Assembly: GCF_030867145.1 (NCBI RefSeq)
Contig: NC_134454.1
Location: forward strand, 64,524,308 to 64,588,307
DNA length: 64,000 nucleotides
Reading direction: 5' to 3'
DNA from: Opisthocomus hoazin
Lineage: Eukaryota; Chordata; Aves; Opisthocomiformes; Opisthocomidae
Part shown: positions 12,063 through 24,666 of the stretch, in pieces
Numbering within the stretch: position 1 is the stretch's first letter
How the letters are laid out: each line of letters begins with the position of its first letter
The notes under the pieces: generated by a model
Told to the model about the DNA's origin: nothing
Database searches by the model: none
What the model saw: the letters and a program-made list of their open reading frames with translations, nothing else
Position numbers and translations under genes: made by a program

Positions 12063-13841
12063 AGTTAAGAAAACCCATGGACATTGCACATTGAATTTGT
12101 TGAGAAGGATTTTTCTCAGGAAGGGTATCACTACACCTGGAATCCATAAAGGACACATTTCTATAGTTTATTTTTGTGAACTACCATACAACTTAGATTT
12201 CTCTCTAGAATCTCATTCCCACCCATTCTACATTAAAGCCAGTACCTTTATAAAAGTATCATTATCAAAGTTAACGTTGAAGGCTTTTGTTGGACTACTT
12301 TTTGTGTATAAGCTTGTTTTCATTATTTCTACCCATGTTGACATTCTGCAGTTCAGGAAATATTTAAATATGCAACACTTTAATGGAAAACCTCAGGTAT
12401 CTTTTTCAGAGTGTTATTGGCAGATTTTAGAAAAAGCCATCTGCCTTCACCAAGGTTATAATAAATTGAAATAGTTACTAGCTGGAAATTTTGCCTGAAA
12501 GCCAAAAGTAGACAAATTGAGAAAGTAGGTATTTTAAAGTGTAGATTATTTGGAAAGCGTCCATGTTAACTATATATGCACTACATTAAATTCATTTCCT
12601 TCCTAAACCCCTCTGGACATTCGCCCTGGAGAAAGTAGAGTAGTGCAAAATCTGTAAAGCAAAAGAGACAGATCTTTGATCACCACCAAAATGCATGCAG
12701 CATTAAAGATGCATGCATGATAAAGTGGCTTAAAATACAAGTTACGATTCATAAAGAAGTGTTTTGAACAATCATTACTAGTTTAGGGACTTCCTTGCCA
12801 AAGGATGCATCATACTCTATATAAAGCAGCTGGACTGCTTATTTTGAAGCTGTACAAACATGCAAAAATTTGTACTGAAGTGAATGAGTTTACTTCAAAA
12901 CACAGAATACTGAAGAACCATGGCATTTAAGAAGAAGACAAAATATGTCTTTAAGCATTTATTTGTAGACACCCAGTTGAAAAAGGATGAATTTTAAGAC
13001 ACTAGCAATGATTAGAAATATTTAAGAGGCTATTTGAAGCCAGTCAAAATGAGAGTTGACCCTGTTTGATTCATATCACAGGATGGATTTAGAGAGAAAT
13101 TGACAGTGGGATTAAAACAAGTTGACAGGCTGTTTTATTGATATCTGCAGTAACTCCAAACTATCAGAGAAACACCCCAACACACATAACCCTCAAAAAA
13201 CAAACCGAAAAACCCCTCACCCAAGCAGCCAAGCCAACAAAGCTTTATTTCCCATTTCTTTCTGTGTAATATCTTAGTGACAGGTAAGGGACCTGTTAGA
13301 TTAATTAAAGCTTTCTAATGGTTTTAATAACCATGGCTTCTTAAGAAAGTAAGACAGGCTGACAGCAGAATCCCAGGAAATTTGTTTCCTTAGAAAGCCT
13401 GTCTGAAAACTTAGACAGGAAATGAAAGGGCTTTAGAAGGTCAACTCTTGTATTTAGTACCCCAAGGCAAGATCAGCTATTTCATTGGGGAAGACATTTT
13501 TTTAACCTGTTTGGAAACACATCTAATGATGGAGCTTCCCTGCCAACCCCAGGCAGTCTGGTTATTTCTTCTTAACAAATCTTTCCTAATTTGAATATTC
13601 CTTAATGGAATTTAAATCCATTCTTTTTTTCCAGCTCATTACAGACATGAAGAATTTATTGCCTTTATCTTTGCTGAAGTCTTTCATACATTTGAAAATT
13701 TACACACATTCCTTTTTTCTCTCTCAGCTGAACAGACCCTGTTCATTCAATCTTTCCCTGTGGCTTCTGAGTCTGTGATTCATCATAAACTCAGAGCTCA
13801 TCTCCATCAGATCTTTTTCTAGGGCTTCACATCTCTATGGC

Positions 13842-13860
13842 TTTTTTTTTTTTTTTTTTT
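13842..13860. repeat. T19 homopolymer run
   Basis: Nineteen consecutive T on the + strand; a length-variable simple repeat. Confidence 0.9.
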
Positions 13861-14125
13861 ATTTACCTGCAAGCAGAATTGAAGAGATCTGAACTTTGGA
13901 AATTCAGATCCAGAAGAGAAAATCCAACATCTTTGCTATCTAAAGAATAAACCTTTATGCACTAGGCTGAATGCCAGGACAAGAGGGGTCTGAACAAACC
14001 ATAAACTTCAGAAACTGTATACAAGCTCTGTGCCGCACACGAGAAGATGGATACATTTTCAGTCAGCTCCGAAGTTTTATAGAACTCCATGCCAGAAAAG
14101 GCCTATAAACCTGCTGTTTAATGGT

Positions 14126-14176
14126 CAGGTGTTGGCCTGTAAACTGCCTGATTACAGGTGTTGGCCTGTAAACTGC
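14126..14176. repeat. 22-bp perfect direct repeat
   Basis: The 22-mer starting CAGGTGTTGGCCTGTAAA occurs at 14,126-14,147 and again at 14,155-14,176, a 29-base period with a 7-base spacer. It is a small local duplication of unknown significance. Confidence 0.85.
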
Positions 14177-17100
14177 AGAAAAGCAAGGAGGGGTTTTTTA
14201 TAAAGAAGAAAATTTTGGAGGAAGGTACAAAATCACTGAAAACCTTGGGTCTTTCCCTATTCTTTTGAAAAAAGGGTTTTCTAGGAATCCCACAAAATAT
14301 GAAATCTCCACATACCACATATTTCTTCCTAAAGCGGTTTATAGCTCATGCCTTCTTTTTCAATTCTACAGACAAACGCAGTGGCAGGTTCAGTGACATT
14401 TTTTAACCTACGCATTAAAAGAAGTGGATTCATATATCTGTCTTGTTCTACATCGTTGACTTTATAAAACATTGAACATAAACTAATCTCATTTCATCCT
14501 GCAATGCATTGAATTGTTTTAAGTATAGACATCATTGAAATAGGATAGGCAGAATGTGATATACATTATTTCAGCATTTTGTGTTATTACAGAATTCTTC
14601 ATTACCTTCTCTTTATGTTCCACTTTATTGAGAGAGATGGTATCTGGCATAAGTTTTATATGAATTATCCACCTCCACTAGATACGATTTCACTGAACTG
14701 CGATACTAAATTTGGTGATTGGTGTATACCTCTGTATGTACACAACTCAAAGAGACTACAATCAATTACATCCAAACTTTAGGAACCTGAAGATGGAATT
14801 TCCATATATTTTGGTCAATTTCACCTCAGAGCTTCTGTGTCCAGTACAGTTGTAAATCTGAAAAGAAAATCAAATTTGATTAAGAGGACTCGATGCAATC
14901 AGAGTGGAGGGTAGTTGCTAAGGAATTAGTTTCAAAGCAGACTGAAGAAATAGGGAATAGGGAGAAGAAGCACGGTTCTATCTCACAACTAACAAAGCAA
15001 CAGCAAACATGCATCGAATCAAACAAAGCTTTACAAGCTGTACCAGTTATCGATGGGTGGTTTAAGAGTGTTTTGTAGCATTCATTTGCAAGTATTTGCA
15101 CAACCTCATTTCAGAGCAATTTAAGAAGAGATCCAGTGACAAATGAAACATGGCAGGGAAATTGTCACAGGCAAACAAGCCCCACTTTGCAAGTCACCTG
15201 TTTGCAAATGAAGAGTGCTAGAAAGACACCAAACCTGTTCAGCCCAGCAGGCTAGTCTTTGCCTTTTGGCAGACAGGGTAACAAGCTTTATAGCAGGTGT
15301 TATGCAAAATCCCTTGGCCAATCCTTATTTCTAATCAAACAAACAAACAAAAAAAGTAGGGCAGTTCCACTCAAGAGAAAACAAGGATAAAAAGTCTGTA
15401 CTATTCTCCGGGTCAAGCAGCAGTGTTCTTCTGCCACATTTGGAAGAGAGGTCTTTTCCTGTAAAAGAAAGGCTTGTATGCAGGAAAGTTTGCATGTTCT
15501 TTTCAATTATGTGAGCTGTCCTGCTGGAAGATCCTGCTGGCTCTACCTACAAACTTTTCTGTAAAATGGCATTTCTCAGTAGTATCACAGTGCTACAGCT
15601 TCATGGAAATACAAAGATACGTATTATTAAGGCAAAGGCTTTTTAAAAATATTGTTTCTCAGTATATAGTTTCTACTCAGACTTTTTCTGTATGATGAAA
15701 TCTCATCAAATTATATTTTAGAAACACAGGTTTGTAGCACTGTGCAAATACTGCCTCCTGGCGATTCTTTGTATGGCTACGGGAAGGGGGAAGGTGGACC
15801 CTCAAGTGGCTTCTCAGGTTTGTATACACAGAGAGAACTCAGAAGAGCAACTAACTTCTATTTAATTTCAGAACAGACTTAGTAACATCTGTATTTGTCA
15901 CTTAGCAAGGAAGTGTTTTCTTTATGAAAACTGTCAAAACTAATTAAGTCTCGTGCAGCGTTTCAGTCTTATTTTAGTGCCAGAATAAAAGGACTGGACT
16001 GCAGTTTGTCAGCTCTTATTTTAAAAACTCATATGGCATACAATGTAGACAAACATTTTAAATTATAAGGAACAGGACAGTGGAGAAAAAAAGTTGAAAT
16101 GTAGTTAACAAATATAAAACTTAAAATACATCTAAACACCACCTTCTCCTCACCTCTCCTCTGACACTACTCCAAAGTCCCAACATTATTAGAATGCAGA
16201 ATTTCCAAAGGTTAATTCTTAGTGTCTAAGAAATTTAACCAGACATCCTTAAATCTGCCTACTTGTGTGTTTGTCTTACAAAGTCAGTAACACAGAGGCA
16301 AAGAGACGCTGTGTGTAATATTAAATGCCATACAACATTGCAACTACTGCACAATAGGGCAGAATTTAGCTGATCTGACAGACATGCAGTGCTGCATCCC
16401 TTGTAGCCACTGCTTTCTGCAGGGCTCGACCTTGCCAGGTTTCTGTCTGCTATCCTGGCAAGATTGCCCTATAGCTGAACAGCAAATCGAGGCTATATTC
16501 TTTAAACCTTCTACTGTCTTTCTGGATGCTTTTTTTCATATGAGAATTCTTGCCTCAGACAAATAATTGTTATTCCACCCTACTTTAAGACTGCTACACC
16601 TATGTTTAATGTGACTGGTTCTGCTGGTTCTGCTAGGCAGACAGGACTCTTCAAGATAATTAGTGTTTGCACCATTGACCTGAAAGACAACCTGCATTTT
16701 TTTTTTGGACCTGAAGCCGTATGTGCTCCATTCTATTCACACTGATACAGCAGCACAAAGGGACAGAAACTGGATTAGCTCTGTTTGCCTGGAAATGAAG
16801 CAATCCTTGGGTGGCATAAAGATGATACGCCCGACCCACCTACCAGCTTCTTCCCACACGTGGCAGTATGGAACATTGCAAAGGTGTGAGAGTGTGGCCA
16901 GGACAGAACACACTCCACTTGCCATTGGCTAGAAAATTAAAATAGTTCATCAGTTTTGTCACGTAAGCCTGCGGAAGGACAGCTACATAAAAGTACAAAA
17001 GTAAAGAATTATGGTCTCTTCATGCTTTACATTTATGCTGTGCAGAATTATTACAAACTGCCCAAGGTGTAACAGCATAGGAACTCAGACCTTTGATCTT

Positions 17101-17912
17101 TACTTGTAATTTTTAGCAGAATATTTAGTTTTGAGTACCCTGAGGTGTTACTGAAAACCTGTGTCAAAAAGTTGTCCTCAGCTGAGGATAGAAAGGAGAT
17201 AGGAGTATGTCCAAATCGTAACTGCCAGCACTTTCAAAACTCTATACGGAAAATTGTTTGGCCAAACAAGGATTTGGCCCTTGGTTCAAAGCTTCATGCA
17301 CAAACCATGCAGAAATCGTCTGCAAACCTGACTAGCTATTCTGTTCTCACTAATATATGCAGAAAATCATGGCTCTAAATCAGTATTGCCTTGGATTATT
17401 AATAGTTGGGCACATCACAGGTGAGCATTAAAAGCCGACAGACCAAAGCACTTCACTCCAGACCTCTGGGCTGGTGTGCTTCCCTGCAGCGTAGCTGAGT
17501 AGCCAGGATCAAGGCAAACCGACAATCACACAGGGTAGCTAACCATACCAGAGGCACTAGACGTGTGGGTGGACTGCCTTCACTATAAGGCAGGCCTTTA
17601 CTGTTCATGACTTGGTTTAATAGTCTGGCTGGAACAGGATCTGTTTTAATAGGCTGTATGGCTAACAAACAGTTATTTATCTGAAGCATAAAGAGATTTC
17701 TGAGTAACATAGCCTATTCTATTTGGCTTCTTTGATCACAGGGAGGTGTACACAGCACCACGCCTGCTGGCGACAGGTGGATCGCAGCTGTCTCAAAGGG
17801 GAAAAAGGATTCTTGGCCACGAGCTGGCGGGGCTCATTGAGAGGGCTTTAAACTAGGTTCGAAGGGGGAAGGGGACATCGCCCAGCTCACTAGGGACGAG
17901 CCCAGGCTTGGA

Positions 17913-20717
17913 GTGCCAGGGTCAGGGGTGAGACTGACAGCCCAGCTCAAGTGTGTCTATACCAACGCACGTAGCATGGGCAATAAACAGGAGGAGCTGG
18001 AAGCCATTATACAGCAGGACGGCTGTGACTTGGTCGCCATCACAGAAATGTGGTGGGACAACTCGCATGACTGGCATGCTGTCATGGATGGCTACAGACT
18101 CTTTAGGAAAGACAGACCAACAAGGAGAGGTGGTGGAGTTGCTCTATATGTGAGGGAGCAACTGGAATGCATTGAGCTTGGCCTGGGGGCAAATGAGGAA
18201 TGAGTTGAGAGCTTGTGGGTTAGAATTAAGGGACAGGCTCACACAGGTGACATTACAGTGGGTGTGTACTACAGGCCACCTGACCAGGAAGAGGAAATTG
18301 ATGAGGCCTTCTACAGGCAGCTGCAAGCAGCCTCACAATCACAGGCCCTGGTTCTCATGGGGGACTTCAACCACCCTGACATCAGCTGGGAAGACCATAC
18401 AGCTAGGCAGGTGCAATCCAGGAGGTTCCTACAGAGCATCGATAATAACTTTCTGATGCAAGTGGTGGAGGAACCAACAAGGAAAGGTGCTCTGCTGGAC
18501 CTTATATTAACAAACAAGGAGGGACTGGTGGAGGATGTGAAGGTCGGAGATAGACTCGGCTGCAGTGACCATGAAACAGTCAAGTTCAGGATCCTGCGTG
18601 GAGGAAGCAGGGTGATAAGCAGGATCAAAAGCTTGGACCTCAGGAGGGCTAACTTCATCCTCTTCAAGGAGCTACTGGGAGGAATCCCATGGGTCAGGGC
18701 TCTCGAAGGCAGGGGGGTCCAAGAGTACTGGTCACTCTTTAAACATCACTTCCTCCACGCTCAGGAGCGGTGCATCCCCCTGAGAAAGAAATCGAGCAAA
18801 GGAGGCAGGAGACCTGCATGGTTAAACAAGGAGCTTCTACCGGAGATCAGATGGAAGAGAAGGGTCCATGGAATGTGGAAAGAGGGGCAGGCCACTTGGG
18901 AAGAACACAGGAATGTGGTCAGAGCGTGCAGGGATGTGATGAGGAAGGCCAAAGCCCACCTGGAATTGAAGCTGGCAAGGGATGTCAAAAACAACAAGAA
19001 GGGCTTCTTCAACTACATCAGCAGCAAACGGAAGGCTAGGGACAACGTGGGGCCGCTGCTGAATGAGGCGGGTGTCCTGGTGACGGAGGATGCAGAGAAG
19101 GCAGAGCTACTGAATGCCTTCTTTGCTTCAGTCTTCAGTGCCAAGGCAGGCCCTCAGGAATCCCAGGCCCCGGAGGTAAGAGAAGAAGCCTACAGAGAGG
19201 ATGACTTTCCCTTGGTCAAGGAGGACTCTGTGAGGGATCGCTTAAGCGATCTGGACGTCCACAAATCCATGGGTCCCGATGGAATGCACCCACGAGTGCT
19301 GAGGGAGCTGGCGGATGTCATGGCTGAGCCACTCTCCATCATCTTTTAGAGGCCCTGGAGGACAGGAGAGGTGCCCGAGGACTGGAGAAAGGCGAATGTC
19401 ACTCCAATCTTCAAAAAGGGCAAGAAGGAGGACCCAGGGAACTACAGGCCGGTCAGCCTCACCTCCATCCTGGGAAAGGTGATGGAGCAGCTTATCCTGG
19501 AGGTCATCAACAAGCAAGTGGAGAAAAAGAACGTTATCAGGAGTAGTCAGCATGGATTCACCAAGGGGAAATCATGCCTGACCAATCTGATAGCTTTCTA
19601 CAAGGGCATGACTGGCTGGGTAGATGAAGGGAGAGCTGTGGATGTTGTCTACCTAGACTTCAGCAAGGCTTTTGACACGGTCTCCCATAACAACCTCCTA
19701 GGGAAGCTCAGGAAGTATGGGCTAGATGAGTGATCAGTGAAGTGGATTGAGAACTGGCTGAATGGCAGAACTCAGAGGGTTGTCGTCAGCGGTGCTGAGT
19801 CTAGTTGGAGGCTGGTAACTAGTGGTGTCCCCCAGGGGTCAGTACTGGGCCCAGCCTTGTTTAACTTCTTCATCAACGACCTGGATGAAGAGTTAGAATG
19901 TACCCTCAGCAAGTTTGCTGATGACACCAAACTGGGAGGTGTGGTACACACACCGGAAGGCTGTGCTGCCATTCAGTGAGACGTGGACAGGCTGGAAAGT
20001 TGGGCAGAGAGGAACCTGATGAGGTTCAACAAAGGCAAATGTAGTGTCCTGCACCTGGGGAGGAACAACCCCATCCATCAGTACAGCTTTGGGGTAGACG
20101 TGCTGGAGAGCAGCTCTGCGGAGAGGGACCTGGGTGTCCTGGTGGACGACAGGTTGACCATGAGCCAGCAGTGTGCCCTGGCTGCCAAAAAGACCAATGG
20201 CATTCTGGGGTGCATTAGGAGGAGTGCGGCCAGCAGGTCGAGGGAGGTTCTCCTTCCCCTCTACACTGCCCTAGTGAGGCCTCATCTGGAGTACTCTGTC
20301 CAGTTCTGGGCTCCCCACTTCAAGAAAGGTGAAGAGCTACTGGAGAGAGTCCAGCGGAGGGCTACAAGGATGGCGAGGGGACTGGAGCATCTCTCCTATG
20401 AGGAGAGGCTGAGGGAGCTGGGCTTGTTTAGCCTGAAGAAGAGAAGGCTGCGAGGGGACCTTATACATACTTACAAATATCTGAAGGGTGGGTGTCAGGA
20501 GGATGGGGCCAAGCTCTTTTCAGTAGTGCCCAGCGACAGGACAAGGGGCAATGGGCACAAACTGAAGCACAGGAAGTTTCGTCTGAACATGAGGAAGAAC
20601 TTCTTCCCTCTGAGGGTGATGGAGCACTGGAACAGGCTGCCCAGGGAGGTTGTGGAGTCTCCTTCTCTGGAGATATTCAAGACCTGCCTGGACAAGGTCC
20701 TCTACAGCCTACTGTAG
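17913..20717 (+). pseudogene. CR1 ORF2 (endonuclease-reverse transcriptase), four nonsense codons
   Basis: One frame carries every domain in order. Endonuclease: NARSMGNKQEELE near 17,960, ITEMWWD near 18,040, MGDFNHPDISWE near 18,360 and SDHETVKF near 18,570. Reverse transcriptase: NVTPIFKKGKKEDPGNYRPV near 19,390, HGFTKGKSCLTN, YLDFSKAFDTVSH near 19,650, [10 protein letters not shown] near 19,830 and FADDTKL near 19,915. The C-terminal part has [19 protein letters not shown] and [14 protein letters not shown]. Stops interrupt it at 18,201 (TGA), 19,347 (TAG), 19,731 (TGA) and 19,977 (TGA), but I find no frameshift across 2.8 kb, so the copy is moderately young. It normally nicks DNA and primes reverse transcription of its own RNA; this copy cannot make a full protein. 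Confidence 0.93.
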
Positions 20718-20781
20718 GTGACCCTGCTTCAGCAGGAGGTTTGGACTAGATGACCCACAGAGGTCCCTTCCAACCCCTACC

Positions 20782-20801
20782 ATTCTGTGATTCTGTGATT
20801 C
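20782..20801 (+). repeat. CR1 3' octamer tail
   Basis: Two tandem ATTCTGTG units and a partial third end the long CR1 copy. This replaces a poly-A tail in CR1 elements and marks the 3' boundary and orientation. Confidence 0.85.
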
Positions 20802-21814
20802 CATTACTCAGCTAGTTAGTTGTAGGTAATAAATCAAAGCCCTTCTCATTCTTTTGTCCTAATATCCTGGCCTCATTTCTAAAAGTAGTGCCTAAATGTG
20901 TTGTGCATGTGATAGACTTACTTATGAATCCAATCCTAAGGGCACCCTCCAGCTATAAAAGGTGCTTCGCAGACACATCTGGTGGGACATTCTTCAGGTT
21001 TTTTCTACTCACAGAGAATATATACATCAAGCTTCCATAAACCAGCAAAAATCACATTCATTTACAGGAGCACACAGTGACATTTTTGTTACAATATTCA
21101 GTGACCTGATGCATAGAATTCATTACAATAATAAAATGTGTGATACTCCTAGCTCAAGATTTCCTTACAAAAGAATGACAGCATTATTTTCAGTCTGAAA
21201 ACCTGCTGCCCCTCAGCGGTTTCTAAAGAAAACAACAGAACAGTGCCATAGATCACTCAGAACAATAAGGACTTGCTTAGAATCCGGTGCTTTTGGTTAA
21301 TAACTAAATTAACAGTTAGTTGTTACAATCAATTATTTGGTTAATAACTAAAGAAGAGCACGGTGTCAAAGAACAGTTTGTAAACAGTGAACTGATTATG
21401 ACGCCAAGTTGGTCTACTTCTTTCCTGAGCATACCACATGTACCTCCTTTCATCCAAACAGCGTTTCTTGTCATTTCCCAAAGGGTATCAACAAACTTTG
21501 AGTCAGGTGGTAGCTATAGATCACAGTGGATCCTGGAAATGTCAAGGAGGGAGATGCTATAGTAAAGAAATGATGCAATTCTTCAGAAAAACGGACCCGA
21601 TGTTTAGAAGCATTCAGTGCTTGCAACTATGGATAGAGCCAATGTGACCTGCAAGCAGTTTGCATGACTAAAACTAAATTCTTTACTGAGGAAAGAAAGT
21701 AAGACTGGAACTCCTCATCTGAAATAACATCTAGTTTCTGCAACCACTAATAGCATGAATAAACAACAAGGACGTTGCAGAAGGTTACGGTAACGAAAGT
21801 GCAATTCATCTGAA
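20802..21814. other. intergenic, nothing recognised
   Basis: Unique AT-rich sequence; no gene, no recognised repeat. Confidence 0.6.
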
Positions 21815-21975
21815 GAAGCTTATATAATTGGATTACATTTATATAACCTCCCTTCTCGCAATATCTCAGTGTTTTACAGTCTTTTAAAGTGTTTAGTTTT
21901 ACAGGAACCCAGTGAGGTAAATAACTGCTGACCATCTATTTCACAGCTGGGAAGCCAAAGCAAAAGAATGAACAA
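21815..21975 (+). mobile_element. probable MIR/AmnSINE-like ancient SINE
   Basis: The stretch has the layout of the 3' part of MIR-type SINEs: ATCTCAGTGTTTTACA, then AGTGAGGTAAATAACTG, then TTTCACAGCTGGGAAGCC. It is degenerate, as expected for an amniote-age insertion. The family call is by eye and may be wrong in detail. Confidence 0.5.
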
Positions 21976-24426
21976 GGGTTACATTCAGACTGGTTCGTGT
22001 AAGTTAATTTAACCATCATAAATACCTCCTCCACTGATGCCATAGGGAAACTGGGTCTTCCAGTCTTGTATAAGTGGTGCTCTCAGTTGCTGAGCGGTAC
22101 ACTCTTAAACCTAGATGCCACAGCAGTTGCAGTTCCAAAGGTTTGTACTGATAGCTAGTGGTCTGAATATGGCCCTAAAGAGCTTGTCCACAGTCCTGCT
22201 GAGTTTGAAGTAGAACAGAAAGTTGATATTGGATGCTTCCCAACTCCCACAGGTCAGGCAGGAAAAATTTAGGGAAATCAGTATTTCTGAAAGTAATCCT
22301 TTAGTGTAATGGCTGTGAGTCAGAGGAAAGCACAGTCCCCTTACCTAGTTTCCTAAGGTTCTGTAGGAACTTCTGGCAGATGTTCAGAAACCCACTTTGC
22401 CCTGGGATTCCTTTTTCCCAACAGCCACTTAGCTCCCTCTGCTCTCTGTGACTTTTTTTTTTCCATTTAAAAGACCAAGAGCCTCATTTTCAATCCAACT
22501 GAAGATGATTATAATTGATGTGAATTATGCAAAGCCTTTTGTTGCATTTTCCATTCTGGCTCATTCAGAGCCCTGGATCTGAAACCCCACTCTTTACTGC
22601 TGTTCCAGGTCTGAATCTGTAGAGAAATGCCATTTCTAGTTTCATAAATCTTTGTCTGGTTGATCATATTAGTAATTATGATTTCTATGAATATAAGTCC
22701 CTACTTTAAAATTTGAGTCAGTATATGAATACCATCAGATGAAACTGTCCTTTGGTAAGTCCTTTGCAATCCATAAATTACTCTGCTGAGAGCATAACAA
22801 AGGCCCTTTGTGTTATTGCACAGTGGAGCCAAAAATGTTCTTGAAGCAAAGTTTGTTTTCAGAATAATTACGTACAGCTCATACATAAAACAGCTTGTTG
22901 TGCCGAAGCCAAAAATGCAGTCCTTTAGATTCTATGAACATCTTCATCTATCTATATTAACAATAGAAACAAATGTGTGGTAAGACCATTTGTATTTCAC
23001 TGGTTCCCTTCTTTTATTCTATTTGATATATTACTTCTAGTCTAAGGACACAGTCCTGCAAGAATCTTAATGCTGGCACGAATATCTGCCTGTACAAATG
23101 GTCTTGTAGCATTGGGAGTTCAGTCAGTGAATGTAGGACTATTTTGATATCTTTTGGGATAATGCCTGTTACTGATCCTGACTGGAGACTTAAAAATCTG
23201 CAGAAAATGTAGCAAATATATTTTCAGTTACTGCAGAAATGGCTGAAAATAAAGACTTACTTCGCCCCCCTCCCCCCATATTTGGTTTGCTAAGAACAGG
23301 AGGATCTATTCAAACTTTCCAGTGAAAGATTAGATGCCTCTGATTTTATTTTAGGAAGCTGACTATGTCCTCAGCCATCTCTATCAGCTGAAGCATCCTG
23401 TCAGGATGATGCATTCTGAGACTTCTCAACAATTGATGGAAACAATTTTGGATCCCCCAGTGTTGGTGGGAGAACCAGACAGTACTCCCTACAAGAAAGT
23501 ACCTTAATTCAGCTAGGAAATTTTGTTCCTTAGTTATTTGTCCTCACATCCCTGCACGGACCACTTTTTACAGAAATAGTTTTCCCTCTACAGAAATCAA
23601 TAATCAGTAAAGGGCCTCTACAGTTACCCATCTTATCCTCATCCTTACTCCTAGTGAAAGGACAGAAGGCATGTGATGGCTATGCCACAGTGAGAGATGG
23701 AACAGACCGAAGGACAGGGGTAGATGAAATACTGCAGAAATATATAAATGCTGCCCTTCTCTGCTGGGAACAGGTCAAATCCCTGGAGGCCTCAGAACAC
23801 AGTAGCCAAGATTTGTGTAGAGCAGAGTTGACTTTGCTAAGAAAGCATGAACCAGATGCCACCACTGGAAAATTTCTCTTGTTGTTGGGAAAAGTCCCCT
23901 TCCATCTCAGCTTCCGATTTTTTTTTTCCAAGAAGCAAAAGACAGTTCTGACCCTGACAACCTACTCAACTGGAGCAGTATGTAGATATTATTCCTACCA
24001 GCAGGCTGGGAACCACTTCATCAGAGTTCTACAGTCCTCTGAGTCTTCCCTTTCACTTCCCCGCACTACTCTGGGAAAGAAAAAGTAGTCTTGCAAGTAT
24101 GCCACTTTACTGCTACATAGTCTAACCAGGGTAGAGCTAATGCTCGAGCACCACCTGGCCCACCTCTGTCAGGAGAAAAGCAGCTTGTCATAGGAAGCAG
24201 TGACGATACAGGAGCTCTGCAGTACGTTATAGTACTGTCTTTGTCCCCTCCGCTACTATCAACCAATCACCTGCATCTGCTTATGCTCCATGCTCTACTT
24301 ACTCTACTGGTAGCAACACATGGGAGCAAGGAAGGCATCCAAAACCCTTTTGCATTTCCCACACATGCAGGTAGGCCAGACCAGTCTTGTCCTAAATCAC
24401 AATTGATATAAACACAGCCTGGAAAT
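21976..24426. other. intergenic, no convincing gene
   Basis: Unique sequence. A 144-codon open frame at 23,654-24,088 shows no domain, no family resemblance and no splice context, and I treat it as chance. Confidence 0.55.
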
Positions 24427-24666
24427 CACAGAACCATAGAATCATTTAGATTGGAAAAGACCCTTAAGATCATCGAGTCCAACTGTAAACCTAACACTGC
24501 CAAGTCCACCACTAAACCATGTACCCAAGTGCCAGGTCTACATGTCTTTTAAATACCTCCAGGAATGGTGACTCAATCACTTTCCTGGGCAGCCCGTTCC
24601 AATGCTTTATAACCCTTTCAGTGAAGAAATTTTTCCTAATACCCAATCTAAACCTCATATCGCTAT
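24427..24666 (-). mobile_element. CR1 LINE 3' fragment
   Basis: The reverse complement of a CR1 3' end: CATAGAATCATTTAGATTGG at its left border, then AAGATCATCGAGTCCAAC, and a decayed CR1 3' UTR to about 24,666. It is about 240 bases and 5' truncated. Confidence 0.9.

Larger units (their letters stand above)
12063..17734. other. intergenic, no gene seen
   Basis: About 5.7 kb of AT-rich unique sequence between two CR1 copies. It holds a T19 run (13,842-13,860), a perfect 22-bp direct repeat (14,126-14,147 and 14,155-14,176) and a CAAA-type simple repeat near 15,338-15,354. The open frames here look random. Confidence 0.6.
17735..20801 (+). mobile_element. long CR1 LINE copy (5' truncated)
   Basis: About 3.07 kb of CR1 non-LTR retrotransposon. 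It begins around 17,735 in what looks like the end of the ORF1/linker region, contains nearly the whole ORF2 (endonuclease, reverse transcriptase and C-terminal domain), and ends with ACAGAGGTCCCTTCCAACC followed by a short ATTCTGTG octamer tail at 20,782-20,801. Full CR1 elements are about 4.5 kb, so ORF1 and the 5' UTR are missing; 5' truncation is the norm for this family. No clear target-site duplication is visible, as is usual for CR1. Confidence 0.95.

Noticed and set aside
11986..12474. 162-codon + strand open frame
   Set aside because: It runs from the 3' end of a CR1 copy into unique sequence, so it is a chance fusion.
23654..24088. 144-codon + strand open frame
   Set aside because: No domain, no splice context and no similarity I recognise; composition like its surroundings.
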